Source of the DNA: Verrucomicrobiota bacterium
GTDB lineage: Bacteria > Verrucomicrobiota > Verrucomicrobiia > Opitutales > Intestinicryptomonadaceae
DNA: 20,640 nt
Direction: 5' to 3'
Assembly (NCBI GenBank): GCA_003343565.1
Contig: QALA01000022.1
Coordinates: 1 to 20,640 of the forward strand
The position numbers were made by a program, and so were the translations under genes. The number at the start of each line of letters is the position of its first letter. Position 1 is the first letter of the stretch. The notes under the pieces were generated by a model. That model did not search any database and was not told the origin of the DNA. It saw nothing but the letters and a program-made list of their open reading frames with translations. Below, one piece after another: positions 13,876 through 20,640 of the stretch.

Positions 13876-14877
13876 ATGCCGGAGATGAAATTTCTCAAGA
13901 AAATAGGCCTTGAACCGTTCATACTTCTCATATTTGCGTCCATTGTGCTCGCGTATGCCGCGCCGCAAATAGGAATCGACAGAGAGCCTATATCCATCGG
14001 AGACATCGCCAATTGGGGAGTTTCCGCCATTTTCTTCTTCTACGGCCTGCGCCTGGAGCGCGCGGAATTGAAGGAGGGGCTCGTCAACGCGCGCCTGCAC
14101 CTGTTGGTTCACTTCTCGACATTCGTAATTTTCCCCGTCGCCATGATTTGCGCGATGAAGTTTTTTGGGGCGGCGCAGACGGAAGGAAGCGTTTACTATC
14201 TCTGGATTGGCTCCTTTTTTCTCGCGACGCTTCCGTCCACGGTATCGTCGTCGGTGGTGATGGTTTCAATCGCGAAGGGAAACATGCCGGCGGCGATCTT
14301 TAACGCCAGCGTATCAAGCCTCATGGGGGTGTTCATAACCCCGCTGTGGATGACGCTATATCTGGAAAAAATCGACGGGGCGCACGGACTTGGCGAAGTC
14401 GTGTTCAAGCTGGTGATGCAGGTTATCATTCCCGTTTGCGCGGGAATTTTGCTCAATCCGAAATTCGGCGCGCTCGCGCGGGCGCACAAGAGGGGCTTGA
14501 GAATCTTCGACCAGTCGATAATACTTGCCATCATATACACCTCATTTTGCGACTCGTTTTACAAAAAGATGTTCGCCGGCTTTCCCCTCGACACTCTCGC
14601 CGTTCTCGCGCTGTCGATGGCTGCCCTTTTCGCCTTTGTCTACGGCGCGGTTTACGCGATTTGCGCGCTGATGAAATTCAACCGCAAAGACACGATTACC
14701 GCGCTGTTTTGCGGCTCGAAAAAATCTCTCGTGCACGGCTCGGTAATGGCCAAGGTTCTGTTCGACAATCCGGCGATAATAGGCGTGGTTCTACTGCCGA
14801 CAATGATATACCATGCAATGCAGCTTATAATAGTCTCGGCAATCGCGGAAAAAATGGGGCGCAAGGAAGAGAAATGA
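13876..14877 (+). CDS. SBF-like (bile acid:sodium symporter/YfeH type) membrane transporter, 333 aa
   Basis: A polytopic inner-membrane protein with about ten hydrophobic segments. It opens KKIGLEPFILLIFASIVLAY and has the conserved FLATLPSTVSSSVVMVSIAKGN (crossover region of the SBF fold) and, near the end, ALFCGSKKSLVHGSVMAKVLF, both characteristic of the YfeH/SBF-like subgroup of the bile acid:sodium symporter superfamily. True bile acid transport is not implied; substrates of this subgroup are mostly unknown organic anions taken up with sodium. The start is ATG 13876 rather than 13885, because GGAG directly abuts the second ATG and cannot serve it. It ends in an ATGA overlap with a possible 40-codon ORF. 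Confidence 0.88.
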   Translation: MPEMKFLKKIGLEPFILLIFASIVLAYAAPQIGIDREPISIGDIANWGVSAIFFFYGLRLERAELKEGLVNARLHLLVHFSTFVIFPVAMICAMKFFGAAQTEGSVYYLWIGSFFLATLPSTVSSSVVMVSIAKGNMPAAIFNASVSSLMGVFITPLWMTLYLEKIDGAHGLGEVVFKLVMQVIIPVCAGILLNPKFGALARAHKRGLRIFDQSIILAIIYTSFCDSFYKKMFAGFPLDTLAVLALSMAALFAFVYGAVYAICALMKFNRKDTITALFCGSKKSLVHGSVMAKVLFDNPAIIGVVLLPTMIYHAMQLIIVSAIAEKMGRKEEK

Positions 14878-14996
14878 CAATTTCTGACCCATGCCGCATA
14901 AGCGCTCCCCCGCGCGCGTATTGGGAAAAGCAAAAGGCGCTGAAAGGCCCGCAAATGTCGCCCGCGCGTTTAAAAAAGCCTACGGGCGCAGTCTAA
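14874..14996 (+). CDS. possible small protein coupled to the transporter gene, 40 aa
   Basis: ATG at 14874 overlaps the transporter stop (ATGA), and AAGGAAG lies four to five bases before it, a better ribosome-binding site than most genes here have. The product begins MTISDPCRISAPPRAYWEKQ and ends KKPTGAV; it has no signal or membrane segment and I recognise no family. Overlap and binding site support translation; shortness and lack of homology count against it. Another frame (14891-15229, 112 codons) competes for the same DNA. Confidence 0.35.
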   Translation: MTISDPCRISAPPRAYWEKQKALKGPQMSPARLKKPTGAV

Positions 14997-15301
14997 AAAT
15001 TTCCGCTCCCGGCGCGCGCATGCGGGTTTTTTGGCAAGTTTTTCCCTGCCTCTTTTTTGCGGCACACCGCCATATGCGCGTTGCCCATATGCGCGCCGCA
15101 AAACGCGCGATAAAAATCTATGCGGCAACCGGCATAATCGACATATATGCGGACGAATTTTTAAATGCCTCGAAACAAGAAAGCGAATTGTCTAAGATTA
15201 AGGTTTTGAGCCAGCCGGAAATGTTTTGAAAAAAATCCCGCCGCCTTGCGCGCAATGAGCCTTTAAGTCCGCACAAACCGAGTTGCCAAACGGCCGCACG
15301 C
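14997..15301. other. gene-free spacer between the transporter and truA
   Basis: Contains a weak GC stem followed by six T (about 15006-15030) that could end the transporter transcript, and two direct copies of CATATGCGCG at 15071 and 15086. One plus-strand open frame runs to 15229. Its last 35 codons (GIIDIYADEFLNASKQESEL and on) read like protein, but the first part does not, so it may be a relic. Confidence 0.4.
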
Positions 15302-16441
15302 CTATTTGTAAAAAACTCTTTCGAGCGACAGCCCCCGCGCCGGAGCCGCCTGAAACATATTCGAGCGGCGCCTGGATTCCAAAGCGCGAACCAAATCCTC
15401 CTTTTTCAGCCTGCCCCGCCCGACGCACACAAGCGCGCCGGTCAAGAACCGCACCATCTTGTACAAAAACCCCGATCCCTCCGCCGTTATCTTAATCTCC
15501 CGACCGCGCTTGGAAACTTTCAGCAGGCGAAGCGTCTTGACGGGATCGGACCCGTCATCAACTCCCCGCGAAGCAGAAAACGCGGTAAAGTCGCGCGTAC
15601 CTACGAGAGCCTCGGCGGCCTCCGACATCGCAGCTATGTCCAGTTTTGAGGCCACAGACCAGCGGTAGCGCGCAATCTTAGGCGGGGCGAACCCCTCGTA
15701 AATCCTGTAAACGTAGCGTTTCCCCGCCGCCCCGTAGCGCGCGTGAAATTCGCGGGAAACCCTTGAGACTTTCAGCACTCTAATCGAGTCCGGCAATCCC
15801 GCCCCGAATGCGGCAAGAAGCGCGCGGACGGGGTGGCGCCAAGCGGCGTCGAAATGGAACACCTGCGCGTCCGCATGGACTCCCGAATCGGTGCGGCCGC
15901 TCCCGTGTATCCTGACTTTCCGCTTAAAGATTTCGGACAACCTGCGCTCCAAAATGTCCTGGACGGAATTTCCGTCCGGCTGGCTCTGCCAACCGCAGTA
16001 GTCCGTTCCGTCGTACGCCACGACGCATTTAAAGCGCGCAGGCTCGCCGCTCTCGGCGGGTTTTCCGGAAAATATCTCCGCCAAAATATCGCCCGATTTG
16101 CGAAGCGTTTGAGCGGACGCGGAAGCGGGAACGGGCGACTTGCGAACGGCAGCCTCAAGCAAAGACAACGGGGACTCAACTGAAGGCGGCCTGCGGGATT
16201 CGCAAACAGACACAGACTTATTGCAGGACGCGGCATCGGACGGGTCGAACGGCGCAGAAGCGGACGCGGCCGCAAATTCCGATGATGACAATTTGCCTGC
16301 GGCAAGCCCGGAAGATTCGCAAACGGAACGCGCGGGCGATTCGCGAACCGCAGGCGAAACCGCATGCAACTTTCCTTCCGCGGCCGGGCGAGCGGGCAAT
16401 TTCCCCGGACATTTATAAATACTGGAGGATTTGGCGTCCAC
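15302..16441 (-). CDS. truA: tRNA pseudouridine(38-40) synthase TruA with long N-terminal extension, 379 aa
   Basis: Converts U38-U40 of tRNA anticodon arms to pseudouridine. The catalytic domain begins near residue 136 (RFKCVVAYDGTDYCGWQSQP). It has SGRTDSGVHADAQVFHF with catalytic Asp185, then FHARYGAAGKRYVYRIYEG, TRDFTAFSASRG and GSGFLYKMVRFLTGALVCVG, all typical of TruA. The first 135 residues are Ser/Ala/Pro-rich with repeated V-x-E-S motifs (AVRES, SVCES, SVCES, SVES) and match no domain I know. The extension seems real: the frame opens at a GTG (16441) with AGAAGGG seven bases upstream, right after the ruvX stop. There is no Met between it and the core, though a GTG or TTG further in cannot be excluded. 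Family members are usually about 245-280 residues. Confidence 0.93.
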   Translation of the reverse strand: MDAKSSSIYKCPGKLPARPAAEGKLHAVSPAVRESPARSVCESSGLAAGKLSSSEFAAASASAPFDPSDAASCNKSVSVCESRRPPSVESPLSLLEAAVRKSPVPASASAQTLRKSGDILAEIFSGKPAESGEPARFKCVVAYDGTDYCGWQSQPDGNSVQDILERRLSEIFKRKVRIHGSGRTDSGVHADAQVFHFDAAWRHPVRALLAAFGAGLPDSIRVLKVSRVSREFHARYGAAGKRYVYRIYEGFAPPKIARYRWSVASKLDIAAMSEAAEALVGTRDFTAFSASRGVDDGSDPVKTLRLLKVSKRGREIKITAEGSGFLYKMVRFLTGALVCVGRGRLKKEDLVRALESRRRSNMFQAAPARGLSLERVFYK

Positions 16442-16453
16442 GAACTACCCTTC

Positions 16454-16927
16454 TTACGCACCGAAGTTCTCCCCGCGGGGTTCGGGGTTCATTCCGCCGT
16501 CGATATAGTCCTGGAGCACCAAGGCAATGGCGCGCGAATCGATGTCTCCGCTGCGCCGGTACTTCTTGCGAGCCGCCGTCGTCTTTCCCGCCGCGCGCGG
16601 ATTGAGCGCGCGCAGGTCGCACTCGGCCTGGAACGAGCTCAAACGCTCGTCGCAACGCTCCACGGGAAGCGGAAAGCGGGCGCGCAGGCCGTCTATAAAG
16701 CCGTCAACCTCGCGCGCAATCTCCCCGACGGAACCGTCCATATTGAACGGATAACCCACCACAATCTTGTCTATGCGGCGCGCGCGCACTTCCTCGGCAA
16801 TGCGCTCCATGCGAGACTCCAAAGTCGCCCCCACAGCCGCTCCAATCGGAACCGCAACGCCCAATTCCGTATCCGCATACGCGAGGCCGAAACGCTTGCG
16901 GCCGTAGTCTATTCCCAACAAATTCAT
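16454..16927 (-). CDS. ruvX: RuvX/YqgF putative pre-16S rRNA nuclease or Holliday junction resolvase, 157 aa
   Basis: An RNase H-fold nuclease, implicated in 16S rRNA 5' maturation (YqgF) and possibly in junction resolution. It begins MNLLGIDYGRKRFGLAYAD with the first catalytic Asp, then KIVVGYPFNMDGSVGE, CDERLSSFQAE with the conserved Glu, and DIDSRAIALVLQDYI with the last Asp. The ATG at 16927 fits the family start and has GGAAG eight bases ahead; a GTG nine bases further up is possible. It is first in a two-gene unit with truA (12-base gap), divergent from the zinc-ribbon gene. Confidence 0.9.
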   Translation of the reverse strand: MNLLGIDYGRKRFGLAYADTELGVAVPIGAAVGATLESRMERIAEEVRARRIDKIVVGYPFNMDGSVGEIAREVDGFIDGLRARFPLPVERCDERLSSFQAECDLRALNPRAAGKTTAARKKYRRSGDIDSRAIALVLQDYIDGGMNPEPRGENFGA

Positions 16928-17005
16928 ACGCTCCACTTCCGCACATTACAAATCCACCCTCGCACTGTCGCCCAAAAAAGGAAAAAACGCGAACAAAAAA
17001 TAAGT

Positions 17006-17034
17006 TTGCCAAAACTCCCGCCCCGTCAGTTAAT
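17006..17034 (+). promoter_or_regulatory. possible promoter of the zinc-ribbon gene
   Basis: TTGCCA (5 of 6 to consensus) at 17006-17011, 17 bases, GTTAAT (4 of 6) at 17029-17034. The start codon follows after only six bases, again suggesting a leaderless or nearly leaderless transcript. Confidence 0.4.
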
Positions 17035-17040
17035 ACGGAC

Positions 17041-17745
17041 GTGAACGACCGCATACGAAGACTCTTGGAAGTGCAGGAAAAACACGCGGCTCTTATCAAA
17101 GCCGAATCCGAGCTTGCCGGACTGCCGCAAATCCTAAAAAAATTCGACGCGCAACGCGCCGAGACGCTCGACATTCTCGACCGTGAAAAAGCCGAACTGG
17201 CCTCCATGCAGAACAGGCGAGCCCAAATGCGCCTAAACAGGCGGGACCTGGAGGAGCGCATTGCAAAATACAAAATCCGCCTTTCGGAAGTCAGAAAAAA
17301 TGACGAATATCAAATCCTCTCCGCGGAAATAGAGCGCATATCGAAGGAGGCTTCGGACATTGAGGACGAGGAAATCGCCCTGCTGATGCAAATAGATGAA
17401 AAATCCAAAGCCGTCGAAGTCTCCGCCGAAAAATGCCGCGCCGAGCTGGAGGAAATATCGGCAGAGGAAAGCGCGCAGCTTGCGCGCAAACCGGGGCTGG
17501 AGGCCGCAGTCGACTCCGCAAGGGCGGAGTTCGAACGCGCCAAAAAAGCCGCCGACCCGAATTTTATCGACGCGTATTTGAAGATTTTTTCAAACTCCGG
17601 CAGGCTGCCCGCGGTTGTGCCGCTCAAGGGCGACGTGTGCGGAGGCTGCTTCCTAAAGCTGCCCTCCGACGTCTCCGAAATAGCGGCAAAGGAGGAAAAT
17701 TCCCCCGTATTCTGCGAGCAGTGCGGAAGAATAATATACGTATAA
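17041..17745 (+). CDS. coiled-coil C4 zinc-ribbon protein (DUF164/zf-RING_7 family), 234 aa
   Basis: The first 170 residues are a long heptad-patterned coiled coil, with the family-typical MRLNRRDLEERIAKYKIRLSEVRKNDEYQILSAEIE stretch (about 63-98, cited by position for its invariant LSEVRKNDEY core). The C-terminus has a zinc ribbon with Cys200, Cys203, Cys225 and Cys228 (VCGGC and CEQCGR). This is the family that includes Helicobacter HP0958/FlgZ and chlamydial CdsZ; in most bacteria its role is unknown, with nucleic-acid or secretion-chaperone functions proposed. The start is a GTG at 17041. The next gene is far away and a good terminator follows, so it is monocistronic. Confidence 0.88.
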   Translation: MNDRIRRLLEVQEKHAALIKAESELAGLPQILKKFDAQRAETLDILDREKAELASMQNRRAQMRLNRRDLEERIAKYKIRLSEVRKNDEYQILSAEIERISKEASDIEDEEIALLMQIDEKSKAVEVSAEKCRAELEEISAEESAQLARKPGLEAAVDSARAEFERAKKAADPNFIDAYLKIFSNSGRLPAVVPLKGDVCGGCFLKLPSDVSEIAAKEENSPVFCEQCGRIIYV

Positions 17746-17793
17746 AACAAATTTTTTCCCGGACGCGCAAAAAAACCGCCGCAAAGGGTTTAT

Positions 17794-17815
17794 CGCGCTT
17801 TCGGAGCGCGTTTTT
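17794..17815 (+). terminator. rho-independent terminator of the zinc-ribbon gene
   Basis: Perfect 6-bp stem CGCGCT/AGCGCG with the stable UUCGG-type loop TTCGG, followed by five T. It lies 48 bases past the stop at 17745. Confidence 0.8.
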
Positions 17816-18540
17816 GAAATGCGCCTTCGGAAAAATCTCCAATAACCGAAAATGCGGAACCCGCCCCGCGCGTAAGACCGTTATGGGCAATCTTGCCAAA
17901 AGCGGCGGCGGCAAGGCGCCAAGCGGCAGGCAATAAGCGGCAAACGACAAGCAACAAACCCTCTGAAAAACTCGGCAATTAAAGAAATGCCCTTCCCCCT
18001 TCCGCGCAAAGATTGAAGTGCGCAAACATTGAAGCGCGCAAACATTGAAGCGCGCAAAAATTTTTGCGCGAATCCGAGTTAAAAATTTTTCGGCAAAAAC
18101 CGGGCGGCGGATTCAATTCCCCCACCCCGATGCGCAAGCCGACATTTTTTACATTCCCGTTTACCCCTCCCCTTTTTGCCAATGCGCGCAAATCGCCGCC
18201 GAAGCATTGCCAACGGCGCGCGGATAGATAAAAAATTCGCGCCCAATCTGCGGACGGCTTTAGGCAAAATCGCAATTCGCCCGCGCCGCAGCCGAAGCGT
18301 TCCCCAAAAAAAATTTTTTGCCCAATTCCTTTTGAAAATTCGAAAAAAGCGCCGCAAACAGGCGAAAAAACGCATATTTTTTGCTCGCGCCTCCAGGCTA
18401 ACTCGTTAACCGGCAAATACAAATCCCATGACAAAAACCGGAAAACGGCTTGGTTGCCACATAAAAAATCGGCCCGGACGCCGGACTCGCCTAAAAAAGC
18501 CGCTTCGGAGCGCGAAAATTTTTTTCGGCAAAATGCAAGG
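17816..18540. other. gene-free, repeat-rich spacer upstream of the origin region
   Basis: About 720 bases. It holds the 16-bp tandem repeat and palindrome (separate entry), a clutter of short repeats at 17915-17960 (AAGCGGCA type), and three places where an A-run and T-run junction precedes CGGCAAAA or GCCC (near 18085, 18310, 18520). A 194-codon minus-strand open frame (17979-18563) is Cys/Phe/Arg-rich, runs through the repeats and has no recognisable domain; I do not support it. Confidence 0.5.
18012..18070. repeat. three 16-bp tandem repeats ending in a 20-bp perfect palindrome
   Basis: ATTGAAGTGCGCAAAC, ATTGAAGCGCGCAAAC and ATTGAAGCGCGCAAAA follow head to tail (18012-18059). The last runs into CGCGCAAAAATTTTTGCGCG (18051-18070), a perfect palindrome. 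It lies about 490 bases before the DnaA boxes. It may be an accessory origin element or a nucleoid-protein site; that is inference. Confidence 0.8.
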
Positions 18541-18552
18541 AATTTATTCAAA

Positions 18553-18583
18553 AAGTTATTCACATCTGCATTGTGAATAACTT
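18553..18583. promoter_or_regulatory. two DnaA boxes in a perfect 12-bp inverted repeat
   Basis: AAGTTATTCACA, seven bases TCTGCAT, then TGTGAATAACTT. The two boxes face each other with identical flanks, so two DnaA molecules could bind as a dyad. Confidence 0.75.
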
Positions 18584-18775
18584 GTACAAAACTTCTTCTT
18601 GAAACTTTTAAAAATAGTTAGATTATTGTTTTTATCAAAGGCAAAGAGCGTCCGCCCGGCCATTTTGCGAATGCGCAACGAAGGGGGTTCCGGAGGGGAG
18701 ATGGTGAGCGCTTAAGTCTCATTATCAATAAATTATACAATTTTCTATGAATTTCATATCCATTCAATACGACGT

Positions 18776-18802
18776 AAAATCCGCCCGCGACGGCGGATTT
18801 TT
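18776..18802 (+). terminator. terminator-like hairpin between the origin boxes and dnaA
   Basis: AAAATCCGCC, loop CGCGAC, GGCGGATTTT plus one more T form a 10-bp perfect stem with a five-T run. It lies 85 bases before the dnaA ATG. It could stop transcripts entering dnaA from the left, act as an attenuator in the dnaA leader, or close a small transcript from the origin. A 42-codon open frame (18747-18875) spans it and is not supported. Confidence 0.6.
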
Positions 18803-18862
18803 CAACCTGTGTACGCAACATTTGGGAAGCGAATGCGCACTATCGGCCCACAGTCGGCATGT

Positions 18863-18871
18863 TGTGAATAA
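18863..18871 (-). promoter_or_regulatory. DnaA box next to the dnaA start
   Basis: TGTGAATAA on plus (TTATTCACA on minus) ends 16 bases before the dnaA ATG. Binding here would block the promoter or early elongation, the usual autoregulation of dnaA. Confidence 0.55.
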
Positions 18872-18887
18872 TTAGGCATATCCGACC

Positions 18888-20273
18888 ATGGAAGAACTGC
18901 TCACAGCCCCATCGGAAATTTGGCAAAGGGCCAAATCTGAACTGCAAAACTGCGTCACCAGAGACTTGTATTCCTCGTGGTTTGAACAGCTGGAATTGGT
19001 CGGCGGCGACGCCGAAAAGTTGCTGCTTGGAGCGCAAGGAGAATTTGCCGCGATGTGGATACGCGACAATTTCATGGATATTCTCACAAACCATGTCTCT
19101 CTTGCCGCCGGCAGAAGCATGTCGGTCGAGGTGACGGCCTCAAGCAGCTGCATTTCAAAAAAACCGGACGAGGAACCCAAAAGCGCCGCCGACTCCCGCA
19201 GAGCCGTTTCCCCCCGCTCCCAAAAATTCGCCCCGCCGCCTTCCATAAAGCCGTGCAATACCTTTGAGACGTTCGTCGTGGGCGAGGGCAACAGGTTTGC
19301 GCACGCCGCGGCCCTTGCGGTCGCCCAGAATGTGGGAACGGCGTTCAATCCGCTGTTCATATACGGCGCGACGGGGCTCGGCAAGACGCACCTGATGCAT
19401 GCCATAGCCCACTTCGTAATGCGAAACAGCCCGGAGAAAAAAATAACGTTCATATCCTCCGAGGCCTTTGTCAACGAATACATAGACGCCGTGCGCGACA
19501 ACAAGACCCTCGAATTTCGCCGCCATTACCGGAGCATAGACGTGCTCCTGATAGACGACGTGCAATTCTTCGCGGGAAAGGAACGCTGTCAGGAGGAGTT
19601 TTTCCACACTTTCAACGAGCTGTTCAATGCGGGAAAGCAGATAGTGCTCTCGTGCGACAAGCCCATCAACGAGGTCGCCGACATCGAGCAGCGCCTTGTT
19701 TCCAGATTCGGCTGGGGGGTGTCGGTCGACATTCAGGCGCCCGACTACGAGACGCGGCTGGCCATTCTGCGCAAGAAGATGTCGGCATTGCGCGGAAACG
19801 TCCAAATTTCTCCGGAGATTTTAGAGATGCTCGCGCGCCGCTTCACGAAGAACATTCGCCGAATGGAGGGGGCGCTAACAAATCTGGTGGCCTATGCGTC
19901 CCTCGTGAACGCCAGCCAACCTCTGCCCATTTCCAAGGCGCAGGAGCTGCTCGCCGAGGCCTTCATGCAGGAGGACGACAACCAGGTTGTCGACATTCAG
20001 ATTATCCAGAAGAAGGTCGCCGAATACTACAAGATAGACGAGGCCGAAATATGCGGAAAGCGCCGCACGGCAAACATAGCCATGGCGCGGCAGGTGGCGA
20101 TGTTCATATCGCGCAGGCTCACGACGCACTCGCTTCAGGAAATAGGAAAGCAGTTCGGCAATCGCGACCACGGAACGGTAATGCACGCCATGAACGTGGT
20201 GGACACGGCGATGAAAAACAGCGACAATTTCAAGAGGTCGGTCGAGTACCTCTTAAACGCGCTCTCGCTCTGA
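18888..20273 (+). CDS. dnaA: chromosomal replication initiator protein DnaA, 461 aa
   Basis: ATP-dependent initiator that binds DnaA boxes and opens oriC. Domain I spans about 1-80 (IWQRAKSELQ onward), followed by a Ser/Pro/Lys-rich linker (85-122). The AAA+ domain starts at NTFETFVVGEGNRFAHAAAL and carries Walker A GATGLGKT (160-167), Walker B VLLIDDVQFFAGKE (219-232), sensor 1 VLSCDKP and the arginine-finger region QRLVSRFGWG. Domain IV has the box-binding helix-turn-helix: RRTANIAMARQVAMFISRRL and GKQFGNRDHGTVMHA, the DnaA signature with GNRDHGT in place of the commoner GGRDHTT. Length is typical. The ATG at 18888 has no strong ribosome-binding site. dnaN is not found in the 367 bases downstream. 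Confidence 0.98.
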   Translation: MEELLTAPSEIWQRAKSELQNCVTRDLYSSWFEQLELVGGDAEKLLLGAQGEFAAMWIRDNFMDILTNHVSLAAGRSMSVEVTASSSCISKKPDEEPKSAADSRRAVSPRSQKFAPPPSIKPCNTFETFVVGEGNRFAHAAALAVAQNVGTAFNPLFIYGATGLGKTHLMHAIAHFVMRNSPEKKITFISSEAFVNEYIDAVRDNKTLEFRRHYRSIDVLLIDDVQFFAGKERCQEEFFHTFNELFNAGKQIVLSCDKPINEVADIEQRLVSRFGWGVSVDIQAPDYETRLAILRKKMSALRGNVQISPEILEMLARRFTKNIRRMEGALTNLVAYASLVNASQPLPISKAQELLAEAFMQEDDNQVVDIQIIQKKVAEYYKIDEAEICGKRRTANIAMARQVAMFISRRLTTHSLQEIGKQFGNRDHGTVMHAMNVVDTAMKNSDNFKRSVEYLLNALSL

Positions 20274-20460
20274 CGCGCTGCAGGAATCGGTTGGATTTCG
20301 CAAGCCGAAAAAACGGGCGCGGATTTCAAAATTAAAGACGCAAATTTCAAAGTTAAAAAAACTTTTTCCGTCCCGTTATGCGCGGCAAAAACTTCCCCTC
20401 CAAATGGCGAAACTAAGGCGCAAAAGTTTGAAAGTCCAAAGGCCCTAAGCGAAAAAAAAA
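20274..20460. other. short gene-free spacer after dnaA
   Basis: A-rich, with weak A/T hairpins (for example AAAGTT, five A, AACTTT near 20350) but no GC-stem terminator. Nothing else recognisable. Confidence 0.4.
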
Positions 20461-20640
20461 TCAATACCGGCCGAGCGGAGAAATCGTCTTAATTCCCGAC
20501 TGCCCGCATGCCAAGACTCCGCCACTTTTTACCAAAGAGTTTGCCGCATTGTCGATGTTCCGCCATTCGCGGTTTCCCCGACGGACGTCTCTTTGTCCGC
20601 CGCGATTTTGCCGGCCGCAATACTTTTGGACACCCCGCCG
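20461..20640 (-). CDS. possible 3' end of a minus-strand gene cut by the window edge
   Basis: One minus-strand frame is open from the window edge to TGA at 20463-20461 (59 codons, ending NSLVKSGGVLACGQSGIKTI then SPLGRY). A second frame ends at TAA 20531-20529 and reads GGVSKSIAAGKIAADKETSV and on. The second has the more protein-like start, the first the more protein-like end, so either one is a chance frame or a frameshift joins them. I recognise no family and the strand is not certain: plus-strand frames are open here too. Confidence 0.25.
   Translation of the reverse strand, partial: RRGVQKYCGRQNRGGQRDVRRGNREWRNIDNAANSLVKSGGVLACGQSGIKTISPLGRY

Larger units (their letters stand above)
18541..18887. 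other. probable chromosomal replication origin (oriC) upstream of dnaA
   Basis: The segment directly before dnaA has three copies of TTATTCACA (one mismatch to the E. coli DnaA box): 18556-18564 on plus, and 18572-18580 and 18863-18871 on minus. A weaker TTATTCAAA is at 18544-18552. An AT-rich stretch follows the first pair (18584-18640) and contains GATTATTGTTTTT (18621-18633), which resembles the 13-mers of an unwinding element. Boxes plus AT-rich element plus dnaA form the classic arrangement. The count of strong boxes is low, so more degenerate boxes, or a bipartite origin, may exist. Confidence 0.6.

Noticed and set aside
15006..15030. Terminator after the transporter gene
   Set aside because: The stem is only about four base pairs before six T; noted in the spacer entry but too weak for its own call.
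14891..15229. 112-codon plus-strand open frame after the transporter
   Set aside because: Only its last third reads like protein; the start competes with a better-supported 40-codon frame. It may be a relic but is not supported as a gene.
17979..18563. 194-codon minus-strand open frame upstream of dnaA
   Set aside because: It runs through tandem repeats, the palindrome and the first DnaA box, is rich in Cys, Phe and Arg in the manner of chance frames in this DNA, and has no domain.
18747..18875. 42-codon frame directly upstream of dnaA
   Set aside because: It is interrupted in meaning by a perfect terminator-like hairpin and ends inside a DnaA box, so regulatory DNA explains it better.

Overview
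The window looks like a chromosomal segment of a Verrucomicrobiota bacterium, probably class Opitutae. The grounds are a secreted protein with a PEP-CTERM sorting tail, a CE15 glucuronoyl esterase whose catalytic residues follow the bacterial (Opitutus-type) pattern, high G+C coding with frequent AUA isoleucine codons, and the general housekeeping gene set. The taxon is inferred from gene content only. The esterase suggests a plant-polysaccharide habitat such as gut, rumen or soil.

Layout: (1) 1-4,080, surface module: tRNA-Val(GAC), a PEP-CTERM protein with the relic tail of a second PEP-CTERM gene behind it, a gene-poor 0.9 kb with a 10-bp tandem repeat, and a small outer-membrane beta-barrel protein. 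(2) 4,081-5,390: a YqhD-type alcohol/aldehyde dehydrogenase, divergent from the barrel gene. (3) 5,520-10,060, minus strand: a compact operon tmk - holB - TIM-barrel protein - ybeY - DUF502 membrane protein - recO, with stop/start overlaps or very short gaps. It joins dTTP supply, clamp loading, rRNA maturation and recombinational repair. (4) 10,060-11,450: four tandem imperfect copies of a 336-362 bp unit, each with a promoter-like pair and an ATG at a fixed distance; this is the most unusual structure here. (5) 11,450-15,000, plus strand: the CE15 esterase, a spacer with a duplicated 105-bp block, an SBF-like sodium-dependent transporter and a possible coupled 40-codon ORF. (6) 15,300-17,750: ruvX-truA on minus, truA carrying a low-complexity N-terminal extension of about 135 residues, divergent from a coiled-coil zinc-ribbon protein. 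(7) 17,816-20,273: a repeat-rich spacer, a probable oriC with DnaA boxes and an AT-rich stretch, and dnaA. The last 180 bases may hold the end of another minus-strand gene.

A recurring trait: several genes have a plausible -10 element only 6-16 bases before the start codon and no clear ribosome-binding site, whereas some operon-internal genes have clear purine-rich sites. Short or leaderless 5' ends may be common in this organism. No CRISPR array, insertion sequence, prophage or defence system was found.
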